NCBI RefSeq assembly: GCF_042654065.1
Contig: NZ_JBHSFP010000037.1
Location: forward strand, 1 to 64,000
Reading direction: 5' to 3'
From: Sphaerisporangium dianthi
GTDB lineage: Bacteria; Actinomycetota; Actinomycetes; Streptosporangiales; Streptosporangiaceae
Length of the DNA stretch: 64,000 nucleotides
The notes under the pieces were generated by a model that saw nothing but the letters and a program-made list of their open reading frames with translations, searched no databases and had not been told where the DNA came from. The position numbers and the translations under genes are program-made. This document shows positions 7,567 through 15,721 of this stretch, piece after piece (the first letter of the stretch is position 1; the number at the start of each line of letters is the position of its first letter).

Positions 7567-7582
7567 GTCCCGCCGGCGGGAC
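7567..7582. promoter_or_regulatory. Perfect 16-bp palindrome between divergent operons (operator candidate)
   Basis: GTCCCGCCGGCGGGAC is fully self-complementary and lies in the spacer between the small-peptide operon and the ketosynthase operon, about 30 bases before the latter. A 15/16 match is found at 6121-6136 near the end of the aldo/keto reductase. The core CGCCGGCG resembles the CTCGCCGGCGAG site known for LmbU. An LmbU-type gene is present at 17762 and a LuxR-type gene at 11891. Confidence 0.4.
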
Positions 7583-7612
7583 GGAGACGTCATTCAAGGA
7601 GGGGCGGGTTCA

Positions 7613-8839
7613 ATGCGGAAAGTAGTGGTCACGGGGCGCGGCGCCATATCGCCGGTCGGCCTGAGCTGGGCGGAGACGTGGAACGGCATGCTGGCCGGCC
7701 GCAGCGGCATTCGTGAGCTTTCCGGAATCGAGTTGACCGGGCTTCCCGTGCGGATCGGCGGGCAGATCGACGGATTCGACGCCGAAGAACACCTCCCCGC
7801 GCCGCTGGTCCGCCGCACGGACAGGACCGTGCATCTGGCCCTGGCGGCGGCCGCCGCCGCCCTCCGGGAGGCCGGGCTGCCGCAGGCGGGGCTCGGCCCG
7901 CGCGCGGCGGTGGTCGTCGGCTCGGTCGGAGGGCACGGCCGGGGGATCGCCGCCGCGCAGAGCGCGTTCGCGCGCAAGGGCGTCAGCGGCCTGAGCCCGT
8001 ACACCTTCGCGGCCACCGGCATCGTCGGCCTCGCCGCCGAGGTGGCGCTGTACGCCGGCGCCCAGGGGCCGGTGAGCACGGTGGCGACGGCCTGCGCGAC
8101 CGGCGCCACCTGCATCGGCGAGGGCATGAGGCTGATCAGGGAGGGCGCCGCCGACGTCGTGCTGGCCGGCGGGGCCGACGACACGCTCACGGCCTTCGAC
8201 CTGGCGGTGGCCGCCCGCGCAAGGGCGCTGTCCCGGCGCAACGACCGGCCTGAGGCGGCCAGCAGGCCGTTCGACAGAGGGCGGGACGGCTTCGTGATGA
8301 GCGCCGGTGCGGGCATCGTCGTGCTGGAGAGCGCTGAGCACGCCGCCGCCCGCGGCGCCGAGGTCTTCGGTGAGCTGGCCGGATACGGCGCCACGACCGA
8401 CGCGCACCATCTGACCGCGCCGCATCCCGAAGGCGTCATGGCACAGCGCGCCGTGCGCGCCGCGCTCGCCGACGCGCGGGCGGACGCGCGGGATGTGGGC
8501 TACGTCAACGCGCACGGCACCAGCACCCGGCAGAACGACGCCACCGAGCTCGCGGTCGTCCGCGGCGTGTTCGGGGAACGGGCCGCCGCCCTTCCCGTGA
8601 GCTCGACCAAGAGCGTGACGGGCCACATGCTCGCCGCGGCCGGCGCGGTGGAGGCCATGGCGATGCTGGAGGCCGTCCGCACCGGCATGCTGCCGCCGAC
8701 GGCCAACTGCGACGACCCCGAGGACCCCGCGATGGACTTCGTCGCCCACCGCGCACAGGAACGGCGGGTGGACCTCGCAATCAGCAATTCATTCGGTTTT
8801 GGCGGGCACAATGCCGTGCTCGTGGGCAGGCGCGGCTGA
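7613..8839 (+). CDS. Beta-ketoacyl-ACP synthase (FabF/KAS II type)
   Basis: A 408-residue condensing enzyme. The catalytic triad is visible as Cys161 (VATACATGA), His301 (NAHGTST) and His338 (TKSVTGHMLAAAG), matching FabF spacing, so it should be active. The ATG at 7613 follows AAGGAGGGG. It is the first gene of a rightward operon with ACP, AMP ligase, ammonia lyase, regulator and PPTase. There is no chain-length factor, ketoreductase, dehydratase or malonyl transferase beside it, so only limited elongation is encoded here. A likely role is condensing an aryl-acyl-ACP starter with malonyl-ACP. Confidence 0.92.
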   Translation: MRKVVVTGRGAISPVGLSWAETWNGMLAGRSGIRELSGIELTGLPVRIGGQIDGFDAEEHLPAPLVRRTDRTVHLALAAAAAALREAGLPQAGLGPRAAVVVGSVGGHGRGIAAAQSAFARKGVSGLSPYTFAATGIVGLAAEVALYAGAQGPVSTVATACATGATCIGEGMRLIREGAADVVLAGGADDTLTAFDLAVAARARALSRRNDRPEAASRPFDRGRDGFVMSAGAGIVVLESAEHAAARGAEVFGELAGYGATTDAHHLTAPHPEGVMAQRAVRAALADARADARDVGYVNAHGTSTRQNDATELAVVRGVFGERAAALPVSSTKSVTGHMLAAAGAVEAMAMLEAVRTGMLPPTANCDDPEDPAMDFVAHRAQERRVDLAISNSFGFGGHNAVLVGRRG

Positions 8840-8915
8840 TCGTTGACAAATGGGCGAGCGAGGCCGTAGTCGTTTCGAATGGCGTGGACACGCCGCGGCA
8901 GAAAGGGTGGGGCCG

Positions 8916-9149
8916 GTGCCCGAGACCGATCAGAAAAGCTTCGAGATTTTGGCGCGTACGGTTCATGAGGTGGCCGGTGTGCCGACGGCCGCCATTAGGC
9001 GGGAAAGTCTTCTCGTCGAGGACCTCGGGCTTGATTCGCTGGCTCTCGTCGAGGTTATGTACGTGCTGGAAGAACGGCTGAATATCGCTGTCCCCGAGGA
9101 GTCGCTGGCGGACGTGAAGACCGTCATGGACCTCCTTGATCTTTTCTGA
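8916..9149 (+). CDS. Acyl carrier protein
   Basis: A 77-residue carrier protein with the phosphopantetheine site Ser41 in LGLDSLAL and the helical ACP pattern up to VKTVMDLLDLF. I start at GTG 8916, preceded by AAAGGGTGG; the frame can be extended upstream but that would add a non-ACP tail. It is placed between the ketosynthase and the adenylating enzyme, so it most likely receives the acyl group from the AMP ligase. It would be activated by the PPTase at 12259. Confidence 0.88.
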   Translation: MPETDQKSFEILARTVHEVAGVPTAAIRRESLLVEDLGLDSLALVEVMYVLEERLNIAVPEESLADVKTVMDLLDLF

Positions 9150-9163
9150 GGCTGGAGGGCCAC

Positions 9164-10306
9164 GTGTCGTTCACCGAACTCACGCCTGCTGAGCTGCTCG
9201 AAATGGGGCTGGACCACCCGAAGATCACCGAGCGTCCGTGGACGGTCCGCTGGGACGAGGCCGGGGCCCCGGTCATGGCCGGGACCGACATCTCGCGGCT
9301 CATGCTGAACCTGCTGCCGGTCACGGCCGGCTTCCCCACGTCGGGCAGCACCGGTGAGAGCCGCGTCTGGCGCCGCACCAGGGAGCAGATGTGGAACGAG
9401 GCGGGCATGCTCGCCGACCTGCTGGCCCCCGAGCGCCCGCAGGCGGTGCTGTCGTTCGCGCCGCCCCGCCACCTGTACGGCGCTCTGGCGACCGTGATGC
9501 TCGCCGCCCGGCTGCGGGTCCCCATGTGGTACCGGCCGCAGTACTTCGGCGCGATGCCGCCCACCGGGCCGCGCCGCTGGGCGGTCGTGGCCGTGCCCTG
9601 GACCTTCTCGATCCTGCGGCGCAACGCGGACTGGGTGGCCTCCGCCGAGCGGCTGTCGGTCCTGCACAGCACGGCGATGCTGCCCGAGACCGCCGAGAGG
9701 CTCATCGGCGAGGCGGGGCCGCAGCGCGTGAGCCTCGTCGAGGTGTTCGGCTCGACCGAGACCGGGGGAGTGGCCTACCGCCGGTGGCAGCCGGGCGACC
9801 CGCGATGGGAGCTGTTCCCCGACGTGCGCTTCGCGTGGGACCCCGCGCGGCATTCGTCGCCGGACGAGCACCCGCTGACGGTGAGCGGCCCGCGGCTGGC
9901 CTTCGGTCCGGACGGCAGGCAACTGGAGTCCTGGGAGATGGACGACTACGTGGTCCGCTCCGGCGAGCGAGGGTTCGTCTTCTCCGGCAGGCGCGGCAGG
10001 CTGGTCAACCTCAACGGCCGCAGGGTCAACCTCGACGAGCTGGAACTGCGGGCCCGCTCCCTGCTCGACTGCCAGGACATGGCGTTCCTCCCCGTGGCCC
10101 ATGAGATGTCCGGGGAGCACGTGGAGATGCTCGTGGTGTCCAAGCCCGGCCTCGCGCTGACCGAGGACTCCGTCCGCACGGCGATCACGTCGCTGGGCGT
10201 GCGTCCTTACCGCGTCCACGTCGTCGACCAGATCGACCGGTCGGAGTCGGGCAAGCTGCTCCGGAAACGGCAGGCCCCGTCGATCGGCGCGGGGGCGGCC
10301 CGATGA
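9164..10306 (+). CDS. Short AMP-forming acyl/aryl ligase
   Basis: An ANL-superfamily enzyme of 380 residues, shorter than classical ligases (500 or more) and similar in size to those of aryl polyene clusters. It shows the phosphate loop TSGSTGESR, the adenylate motif FGSTETGG, and the C-terminal catalytic Lys in SGKLLRKR. The GTG start lies 14 bases after the ACP stop, and the stop overlaps the ammonia lyase start by ATGA. It probably activates the cinnamate- or coumarate-type acid made by that lyase and loads it on the ACP. Confidence 0.82.
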   Translation: MSFTELTPAELLEMGLDHPKITERPWTVRWDEAGAPVMAGTDISRLMLNLLPVTAGFPTSGSTGESRVWRRTREQMWNEAGMLADLLAPERPQAVLSFAPPRHLYGALATVMLAARLRVPMWYRPQYFGAMPPTGPRRWAVVAVPWTFSILRRNADWVASAERLSVLHSTAMLPETAERLIGEAGPQRVSLVEVFGSTETGGVAYRRWQPGDPRWELFPDVRFAWDPARHSSPDEHPLTVSGPRLAFGPDGRQLESWEMDDYVVRSGERGFVFSGRRGRLVNLNGRRVNLDELELRARSLLDCQDMAFLPVAHEMSGEHVEMLVVSKPGLALTEDSVRTAITSLGVRPYRVHVVDQIDRSESGKLLRKRQAPSIGAGAAR

Positions 10307-11853
10307 CCGCCCTCGACAGCGCCCGCCTGGCGCCGCCGGACTCCCTGGCCGCCGTGCTCGACGCCGCCGCCTTTGACGCCGTGCTCCCGCCGTGCGACGC
10401 GGGCGACGCCGCGCGCATGCGCGAGGGGGCCGCCACGCTCGCCAAGGCGCTCGCCGCGGAGGCGCCCGTCTACGGGGTGACGCGGGGGTTCGGCCCCTTC
10501 GTCGTGTACGAGGCCGACGAGTCGGAGTTCGCCCAGGGAAAGGGCCTCATCTCGCACCTGGCCTCCGGGCAGGGACGGCCGCTGGACCCCGACGTCTGCC
10601 GGCTGGTCGTGTGGCTCAGGCTGATGAGCATGCGGCAGGGATACTCCGCCGTCTCGCCCGAGTTCTGGCAGGTCCTGGCCGATCTGTGGAACCGCGGCTT
10701 CACCCCGGCCATCCCGCGGGACGGCACGGTGAGCGCCAGCGGCGACCTGCAGCCCCTCGCCCACGCCGCGCTGTGCCACGCGGGAACCGGCGAGGCGTGG
10801 TCGCGCACGGCGGACGGCCGGTGGGAGCTGGTGCCGGCGGCCACCGCGCTGCGCGCCGCGGGCGGGAAGGCGATCGAGTGGCCCGCCCGTGAGGCGCTGG
10901 CCTTCGTCAACGGCGGCAGCGTCGGGCTGGCCGTCGCGATTCGCAACCACCAGCACGTGGTGCGGCTCAACCGGGCCGTGGCCATGCTCACGGCGCGCAT
11001 CGTGGACCTGCTGGGCGCCACGCACGAGGCCTATGCCGCCGGCATCGGCGTCGTGCGCGGGCAGCTCGGGCAGCTGCGCGTCGCCGAGTGGATCAGGCAG
11101 GACCTGCCAGAGGGAGCCGTCCGCGACCCCGACCGGCCCCTCCAGGAGCCCTACAGCGTGCGCTGCGTCCCCCAGATCGCCGGCGCCGTGCTCGACCAGC
11201 TCGACGCGGCCGAGGCGGTCCTGCTGCGCGAGGCCACCGGATGCACCGACAACCCGATCTGCTACGAGGGGGAGCTGCTGCACGGCGGCAACTTCCACGC
11301 CATGCCCGTCGGGCTGAGCTCCGACCAGATCGGGCTGTGCCTGCAGCAGGTCGCCTTCCTGGCGGAGCGGCAGCTCGCCCTGGTGTGCGCGCCGCCGACC
11401 AACGGCGGCCTGCCGCCGATGCTGACGCCCCGGCCCGGGGCGGGCAGCGGGCTGGCCGGCGTGCAGATCAGCGCGACGTCGTTCGTCTCCCGCATCCGCC
11501 AGCTGGTCTACCCGTCGTCGCTGACCGCCCTCCCCACTAACGGGGGCAACCAGGACCACGTGCCGATGGCGCTCAACGGGGCCAACGCGGTCTCCGAGGC
11601 GGTGGAGCTGGCATGGCACGTCGTCGGCTCGCTGGCCGTCGGCGTCACCCAGCTCGCCGCACTCACCGGGCGCGCGGACGGCGAAGCGGGACTGTGGGCG
11701 GAGCTGTCACGGGTCTCCCCGCCCCTCGGCGCCGACCGCCCCCTGGCCGCCGAGGTGCGACGGGCGGCCGCGCTCGTCGACGAACACGTCGCGGGCCGGC
11801 TGCGCGGCGAGGGCGCCGGCCTGCCGGGCCACGCCTCGATCAGCGACCGGTGA
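10303..11853 (+). CDS. MIO aromatic amino acid ammonia lyase, probably tyrosine-selective
   Basis: A 516-residue member of the HAL/PAL/TAL family, which removes ammonia from an aromatic amino acid to give an arylacrylate. The MIO cofactor triad is Ala147-Ser148-Gly149 (TVSASGDLQPL) and the catalytic Tyr57 lies in YGVTRGFG. The selectivity loop reads SHLASG with His85-Leu86, the pair that marks tyrosine ammonia lyases, where phenylalanine lyases have Phe-Leu. p-Coumaric acid is thus the predicted product (inference). Overlaps the AMP ligase by 4 bases. Confidence 0.88.
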   Translation: MTALDSARLAPPDSLAAVLDAAAFDAVLPPCDAGDAARMREGAATLAKALAAEAPVYGVTRGFGPFVVYEADESEFAQGKGLISHLASGQGRPLDPDVCRLVVWLRLMSMRQGYSAVSPEFWQVLADLWNRGFTPAIPRDGTVSASGDLQPLAHAALCHAGTGEAWSRTADGRWELVPAATALRAAGGKAIEWPAREALAFVNGGSVGLAVAIRNHQHVVRLNRAVAMLTARIVDLLGATHEAYAAGIGVVRGQLGQLRVAEWIRQDLPEGAVRDPDRPLQEPYSVRCVPQIAGAVLDQLDAAEAVLLREATGCTDNPICYEGELLHGGNFHAMPVGLSSDQIGLCLQQVAFLAERQLALVCAPPTNGGLPPMLTPRPGAGSGLAGVQISATSFVSRIRQLVYPSSLTALPTNGGNQDHVPMALNGANAVSEAVELAWHVVGSLAVGVTQLAALTGRADGEAGLWAELSRVSPPLGADRPLAAEVRRAAALVDEHVAGRLRGEGAGLPGHASISDR

Positions 11854-11890
11854 ACCACTTTCCAACACGGGGATGTCGAAGGAGAACCAC

Positions 11891-12211
11891 GTGGTCGAAG
11901 TCGCCCACGCGCACGCGACGGCGGACGTGATCGGATATGGATGCTGGAGGTTGTCCCTCGACCAGGTCGAACGGCTCACGCCCCGCGAACACGAGGTCTT
12001 CCTGCTGCTGGCCGACGGCTGGCCCTACCGGCGGATGGCGGACCTGCTCTACGTGAGCGAGCGGACGATCCGGGCGCACCTGTCGGCCATCGTCGACAAG
12101 CTCGGCTTCGACTCGGTGCTGCACGCCCGCCTGGCGTCCTACGGGTACAAGATGCGCCACGACGAGCTCGAGGCCGGCGGGCGGCCGGGCGAGGACGGGA
12201 GCGGGAACTGA
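11891..12211 (+). CDS. LuxR-type HTH regulator (DNA-binding domain only)
   Basis: A 106-residue protein holding a single LuxR/GerE helix-turn-helix: LTPREHEVFLLLADGWPYRRMADLLYVSERTIRAHL near residues 30-66. There is no receiver or ligand-binding domain, so activity is set by its level or by partners. I prefer GTG 11891 because AAGGAGAACCAC precedes it; an ATG at 11873 would place that ribosome site inside the gene. It lies inside the ketosynthase operon and is a probable cluster-situated activator. Confidence 0.82.
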   Translation: MVEVAHAHATADVIGYGCWRLSLDQVERLTPREHEVFLLLADGWPYRRMADLLYVSERTIRAHLSAIVDKLGFDSVLHARLASYGYKMRHDELEAGGRPGEDGSGN

Positions 12212-12258
12212 CGCCTCCGCCGCGCGGGCGCACGATCCGCGCACCCGAGGGCCGAGAG

Positions 12259-12972
12259 GTGCACGTGTGGTGGGCGCCCGCCACCGGCCCTTCCCGGTGG
12301 CCGGGCGCCCTCATGAGCGCCGCCGAGGCAGAGCGGCTGCGGGGAACGCGGAGGCGGTCCGACCGCGACCGCTTCACGGTGGGCGCCGCGCTGATCCGCC
12401 TGGTGGTCGCGGGCTACCTGGGCGGATCGCCGCGCGCGGTCGAGGTGGACCGCTCCTGCGATCGTTGCGGGCTGCAGCACGGCAGGCCGCGGCTGCCGGC
12501 GGCTCCGGAGCTGCGGACGTCCCTGTCGCACAGCGGCGAGCGGGTCGTGCTCGCCGTCGCCCGGCATGCCGAAGTCGGCGTGGACGTTGAAATTTTGACG
12601 ATGAGCAAGGACCCTGGAACCCTCGCCCGCCGCATCCTCTCGGAGGCCGAACTGGACGATTGGACGCGCCTGCCGCACCATGACCGGCGGCCGGCCTTGA
12701 AGACGTACTGGACGCGCAAGGAGGCTCTGGTCAAGGCGACGGGAGAGGGTTTGCGCACGCCGCTGTCGGCGATCACCGTGTCGCCGCCCTCGGCGCCGGC
12801 GGCCCTGATCGCCTGGCCCGGCCACCCGGGCGTGGTCGGCCGCACGGGCATGCGGGCGCTGCGCGGCGGCGAGGGCTACGTGGCCCACCTGGCCGTGGTG
12901 GGCCTGCCGCGGCCGGAGGTGGTCGAACGCGACGCAGGGCCGCTGCTGGCGCGGGGCGGGTGGACGCCGTGA
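12259..12972 (+). CDS. 4'-phosphopantetheinyl transferase (Sfp type)
   Basis: Attaches phosphopantetheine from CoA to carrier proteins, here most likely the ACP at 8916. The 237-residue frame from GTG 12259 has the magnesium-binding VGVDVEIL and the WTRKEALVKATGEGL motif that define the Sfp family, plus LSHSGERVVLAV. It is in the same direction and 47 bases from the regulator gene, so it belongs to the operon. Confidence 0.9.
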   Translation: MHVWWAPATGPSRWPGALMSAAEAERLRGTRRRSDRDRFTVGAALIRLVVAGYLGGSPRAVEVDRSCDRCGLQHGRPRLPAAPELRTSLSHSGERVVLAVARHAEVGVDVEILTMSKDPGTLARRILSEAELDDWTRLPHHDRRPALKTYWTRKEALVKATGEGLRTPLSAITVSPPSAPAALIAWPGHPGVVGRTGMRALRGGEGYVAHLAVVGLPRPEVVERDAGPLLARGGWTP

Positions 12973-12976
12973 CCGT

Positions 12977-13065
12977 CGATGGCGTGACGTGCGGCACGAC
13001 CGCCGACGGCGTGACGTGCGGCACGACCGCCGACGGCGTGACCCGCGGCGTGACCGACGACGGCG
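12977..13065 (+). repeat. 27-bp tandem repeat in the spacer before the glycosyltransferase
   Basis: Units at 12977-13003, 13004-13030 and 13031-13057 and a partial fourth. The first two differ by one base (CGAYGGCGTGACGTGCGGCA core). The array fills nearly the entire gap between the PPTase stop and the next gene, and its unit is a multiple of three. Confidence 0.8.
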
Positions 13066-13074
13066 GGAGCTGAC

Positions 13075-14208
13075 ATGCGCGTGCTGTTCACCTCGGTTCC
13101 CCTGGCCGGTCACTTCCTTCCTCTGGTGCCGCTCGCCTGGGCCTTCCGCGCCGCCGGGCACGAGGTCCTGGTGGCCACGACCGGGTCGTTCCTGCCCACC
13201 GTGCTGAGGACCGGCCTGCCCGCCGTGCCCTGCGCGTCGGACGAGCGCTTCCGCGATCAGCTGGCGGAGGTCATGTCCGGCACGCCGGAGCAGCAGCGCA
13301 GGGCGCACGGGAGGGCGTTCGGCGCTCTGGCGGCGGCCGGCCGGGACGGCGTCCGCGACGTGGTGCGCCGCTGGCGGCCCGACCTGGTCGTCAGCGAGCG
13401 GGCCGAGTTCGCCGGGCCGCTGGCGGCCGCGGAGCACGACATCCCCTGGGTGCAGTACCACTGGTCGGTCTCCGACCTGCGCGAGCTCGCGCGGGCCGCG
13501 GCCGAGGCGCTCGGGCCCGAGATGGCCGGCCTGCCCGCCCCCGTGGCCGTGCTGGACCCCTGGCCCGCCCACCTGAGGCTGCCGCACGCGGCCGGCCACC
13601 ACGGCATCAGGCACGTTCCGCACAACGGGGACGTGCCCGTGCCGCCGTGGGTGTTCCTGCCGCGCGAACGGCCGCGCGTCTGCCTGACGCTGGGCACGGT
13701 GCTGCCCCGGTTCGGGCACGCGGCGCCTGACCTGGTCACCGCGATGATCGAGAGCCTCGGGCCCCTGGGCGTCGAGGTGGTGGTCGCCGTGGACGAGGAC
13801 GTGGCGGCGGGCTGGCCGCCGCTGCCCGGCCATGTGACGCACGTGGGCAGGCTCCCGCTGGGCGAGGTGCTGTCGGCGTGCGACGCGGTGATCCACCACG
13901 GCGGGCAGGGCACGGCGCTGACGGCCATGCTCGCCGGCTGTCCCCAGTTGGCGCTGCCCCATGTGGACGACCAGTTCGACAACGCCGAGATGGTGGCGAA
14001 ATCGGGCGCGGGCATCGCGCTGATGCCCGGCGAGGCCGCGCCCGACGCGGTGGCCAAGGCGTGCGAGGCACTGCTGCACGTCGTCGGCCACGGTTCGGCG
14101 GCGGCGTCGCTGGCGGAGCTCATGGCGACGTCGCCCGCTCCCGCCGAGGTGGTCAGCCTCCTGACGGAGGGACGAGCTGATGAGTCTCGCCGCGCAGCGC
14201 CTTCCTGA
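13075..14208 (+). CDS. Divergent family 1 glycosyltransferase (copy 4)
   Basis: A 377-residue GT-B glycosyltransferase with MRVLFTSVPLAGHF at the start, RPRVCLTLGTVLP in the middle and the sugar-nucleotide motif HHGGQGTALTAMLAGCPQLALP. It is about 45 residues shorter than copies 1-3, with a different linker (VPHNGDVPVPPWV), so it forms a separate subgroup and may act on another acceptor or sugar. It closes the ketosynthase operon. Its 3' end overlaps the convergent membrane-protein gene by 56 bases. Confidence 0.88.
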   Translation: MRVLFTSVPLAGHFLPLVPLAWAFRAAGHEVLVATTGSFLPTVLRTGLPAVPCASDERFRDQLAEVMSGTPEQQRRAHGRAFGALAAAGRDGVRDVVRRWRPDLVVSERAEFAGPLAAAEHDIPWVQYHWSVSDLRELARAAAEALGPEMAGLPAPVAVLDPWPAHLRLPHAAGHHGIRHVPHNGDVPVPPWVFLPRERPRVCLTLGTVLPRFGHAAPDLVTAMIESLGPLGVEVVVAVDEDVAAGWPPLPGHVTHVGRLPLGEVLSACDAVIHHGGQGTALTAMLAGCPQLALPHVDDQFDNAEMVAKSGAGIALMPGEAAPDAVAKACEALLHVVGHGSAAASLAELMATSPAPAEVVSLLTEGRADESRRAAPS

Positions 14209-15160
14209 TCTCCTCCGCGCCGGTGGCCGCGTCGTTGACGGTGACGATGAGCTCTCCGCCGTCCCGCAGCGCCACCAGCAGCGCCTCGCCCTCCCTGACC
14301 ACGATGGCGTGGCTCCGCACGCTGCGCAGGCGCCAGCCCCAGCCGCCCCAGTTGCGGGGATCCACGCGCATCGCCTCGGCGGTCTCGATGCGGCCGAGCG
14401 GCAGGCGGCGCAGAGGACTGAGGGGCAGATATCCCCGCACGACGAGTTGCGTCCCGTCGAAGACGGCGATGACCCCGCCCCACAGATGGAGCGTGGCGAA
14501 CGACACGAGAGCGGGGATCAGCATCCACTCCATGCCGAGCACGGAGAGCCCGATCATCAGGATGCTGGCCCCCCACGTCTTGCGGACCAGCGGGACGTTC
14601 CGCGACCTTCCCATCCAGACCGTGCGCTCGTCGGAGGCCGGAGGCGGGTCGGCGCGCATCCAGTCCGGCGGCGCCTGCGGGTCCTGCCGGGGACGCCGGC
14701 GCGGATGCACGACGACCGCCGCGAGCAGGAAGCCCGCCGCTCCGCTCAGCAGTGTGACGGCCTGCGCGGCCGTGGTCGTCGAGGCCTGCCGCCAGGTGAC
14801 CGCGTCCAGGTTGGCGGCCACCAGGCCGAGCAGGACGGTGAGGCAGATCGTCACCGTCACCCCTACCGCCGCGCCCGCCGCCAGCCGGTAGCCGATGGAC
14901 CCCGCCGGGCGCAGCCAGGCGATGGCGGCCATGACAAGCCAGGCGATCGCCCCGAGAAGGAGCATCTCCAGCACGGTCGGCTGGAGCGGCGCCGAAGCGT
15001 CCGGCTCGCCGTCGGTGAAATGGACCGCGACCGGATCGGGAAGCCGCTCGAAGAGAGCGAAGGGCGTCACGGCGGTGATGGCGAACATCGCGATGGGCAA
15101 CCCGACGACGACGATTAGCCCCAGGCGCGTGGACCTTACTCTCTGTGCCCGTAAGTGCAC
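14153..15160 (-). CDS. DUF1648 membrane protein, possible SdpI-like immunity protein
   Basis: A 335-residue integral membrane protein from GTG 15160. It has about six hydrophobic helices (near residues 13-35, 65-83, 92-112, 130-150 and 195-230) and the DUF1648 signature LPDPVAVHF near residue 40. Bacillus SdpI, the immunity and signalling protein for the SDP toxin, carries the same domain. The gene follows a GntR repressor by 30 bases and both diverge from SdpC/A/B-like genes, the same logic as sdpRI/sdpABC. The C-terminal part resembles a PH-like soluble region rather than canonical SdpI, so immunity is inferred. Confidence 0.75.
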   Translation of the reverse strand: MHLRAQRVRSTRLGLIVVVGLPIAMFAITAVTPFALFERLPDPVAVHFTDGEPDASAPLQPTVLEMLLLGAIAWLVMAAIAWLRPAGSIGYRLAAGAAVGVTVTICLTVLLGLVAANLDAVTWRQASTTTAAQAVTLLSGAAGFLLAAVVVHPRRRPRQDPQAPPDWMRADPPPASDERTVWMGRSRNVPLVRKTWGASILMIGLSVLGMEWMLIPALVSFATLHLWGGVIAVFDGTQLVVRGYLPLSPLRRLPLGRIETAEAMRVDPRNWGGWGWRLRSVRSHAIVVREGEALLVALRDGGELIVTVNDAATGAEEIRKALRGETHQLVPPSGG

Positions 15161-15190
15161 ATTAATCCCCGTAGGAACTTTGGTACCCCG

Positions 15191-15580
15191 TCAATAATCC
15201 GAAATAGTGTCATAGCCGATGCCGTTGCGGAAGGCGTTCACCACGAGGTTCCCCAGTTCTTCTCCGGAGATGCCGACGCGCCTGGCCTCTGACACGACGT
15301 TGATGATCGCCTTGTTCAGGCGGGGGTCGCCACTCTGCGTCACCGGGCTGAGCACCACCGTGCCCCGGCCGCGGCGTACCTCGACCAGTCCCTCGTCGCG
15401 CAGCAGCGCGTAGGCGCGCAGCACCGTGTGGAGGTTCACCCGCAGGCTGATCGCCAGATCGCGGGCCGGCGGCAGGTGGTCGCCTGGCTGGAGAGCCCCT
15501 CGCGTGAGCTCGCGCCTGAGTCCCTCCGCGATCTGGTCGAACAGAGGCACCGTGGAGCTGAGGTCGATGCTCAGGCGCAT
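15191..15580 (-). CDS. GntR-family (YtrA-type) repressor
   Basis: A 129-residue regulator with a winged helix at residues 1-70 (PLFDQIAEGLRRELTRGALQPGDHLPPARDLA) and a very short C-terminal helix, typical of the YtrA subfamily, which usually controls adjacent membrane-protein or transporter genes. It is upstream of the DUF1648 gene in one transcript and divergent from the SDP-like operon, so it is the obvious repressor of the shared spacer. It replaces the ArsR-type SdpR of Bacillus. Confidence 0.88.
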   Translation of the reverse strand: MRLSIDLSSTVPLFDQIAEGLRRELTRGALQPGDHLPPARDLAISLRVNLHTVLRAYALLRDEGLVEVRRGRGTVVLSPVTQSGDPRLNKAIINVVSEARRVGISGEELGNLVVNAFRNGIGYDTISDY

Positions 15581-15643
15581 AGACGGGGCCCTGCCGATGC
15601 TCCAGTGGCAGGCCTGGTGGAACGCCGGTACATGGAAGCCAAC

Positions 15644-15681
15644 TTAGCAGTCCTATGGCGTTGTTCTAGAATTTATGCCAT
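15644..15681 (+). promoter_or_regulatory. Candidate promoter and operator of the SDP-like operon
   Basis: TTAGCA (15644-15649) and TAGAAT (15667-15672) are 17 bases apart, about 50 bases upstream of the SdpC-like gene. The -10 element lies inside an imperfect palindrome with outer arms ATGGC (15655-15659) and GCCAT (15677-15681) around TTCTAGAA. This is the most AT-rich stretch nearby and a good place for the GntR repressor to bind. Confidence 0.4.
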
Positions 15682-15721
15682 TAATTGGACCCTAATGACT
15701 CGGACCGAGCGTGGGGTGACT

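Noticed and set aside
7613..9149. Complete type II PKS or aryl polyene cluster
   Set aside because: Only one KS and one ACP are present; no chain-length factor, KR, DH or thioesterase in view.
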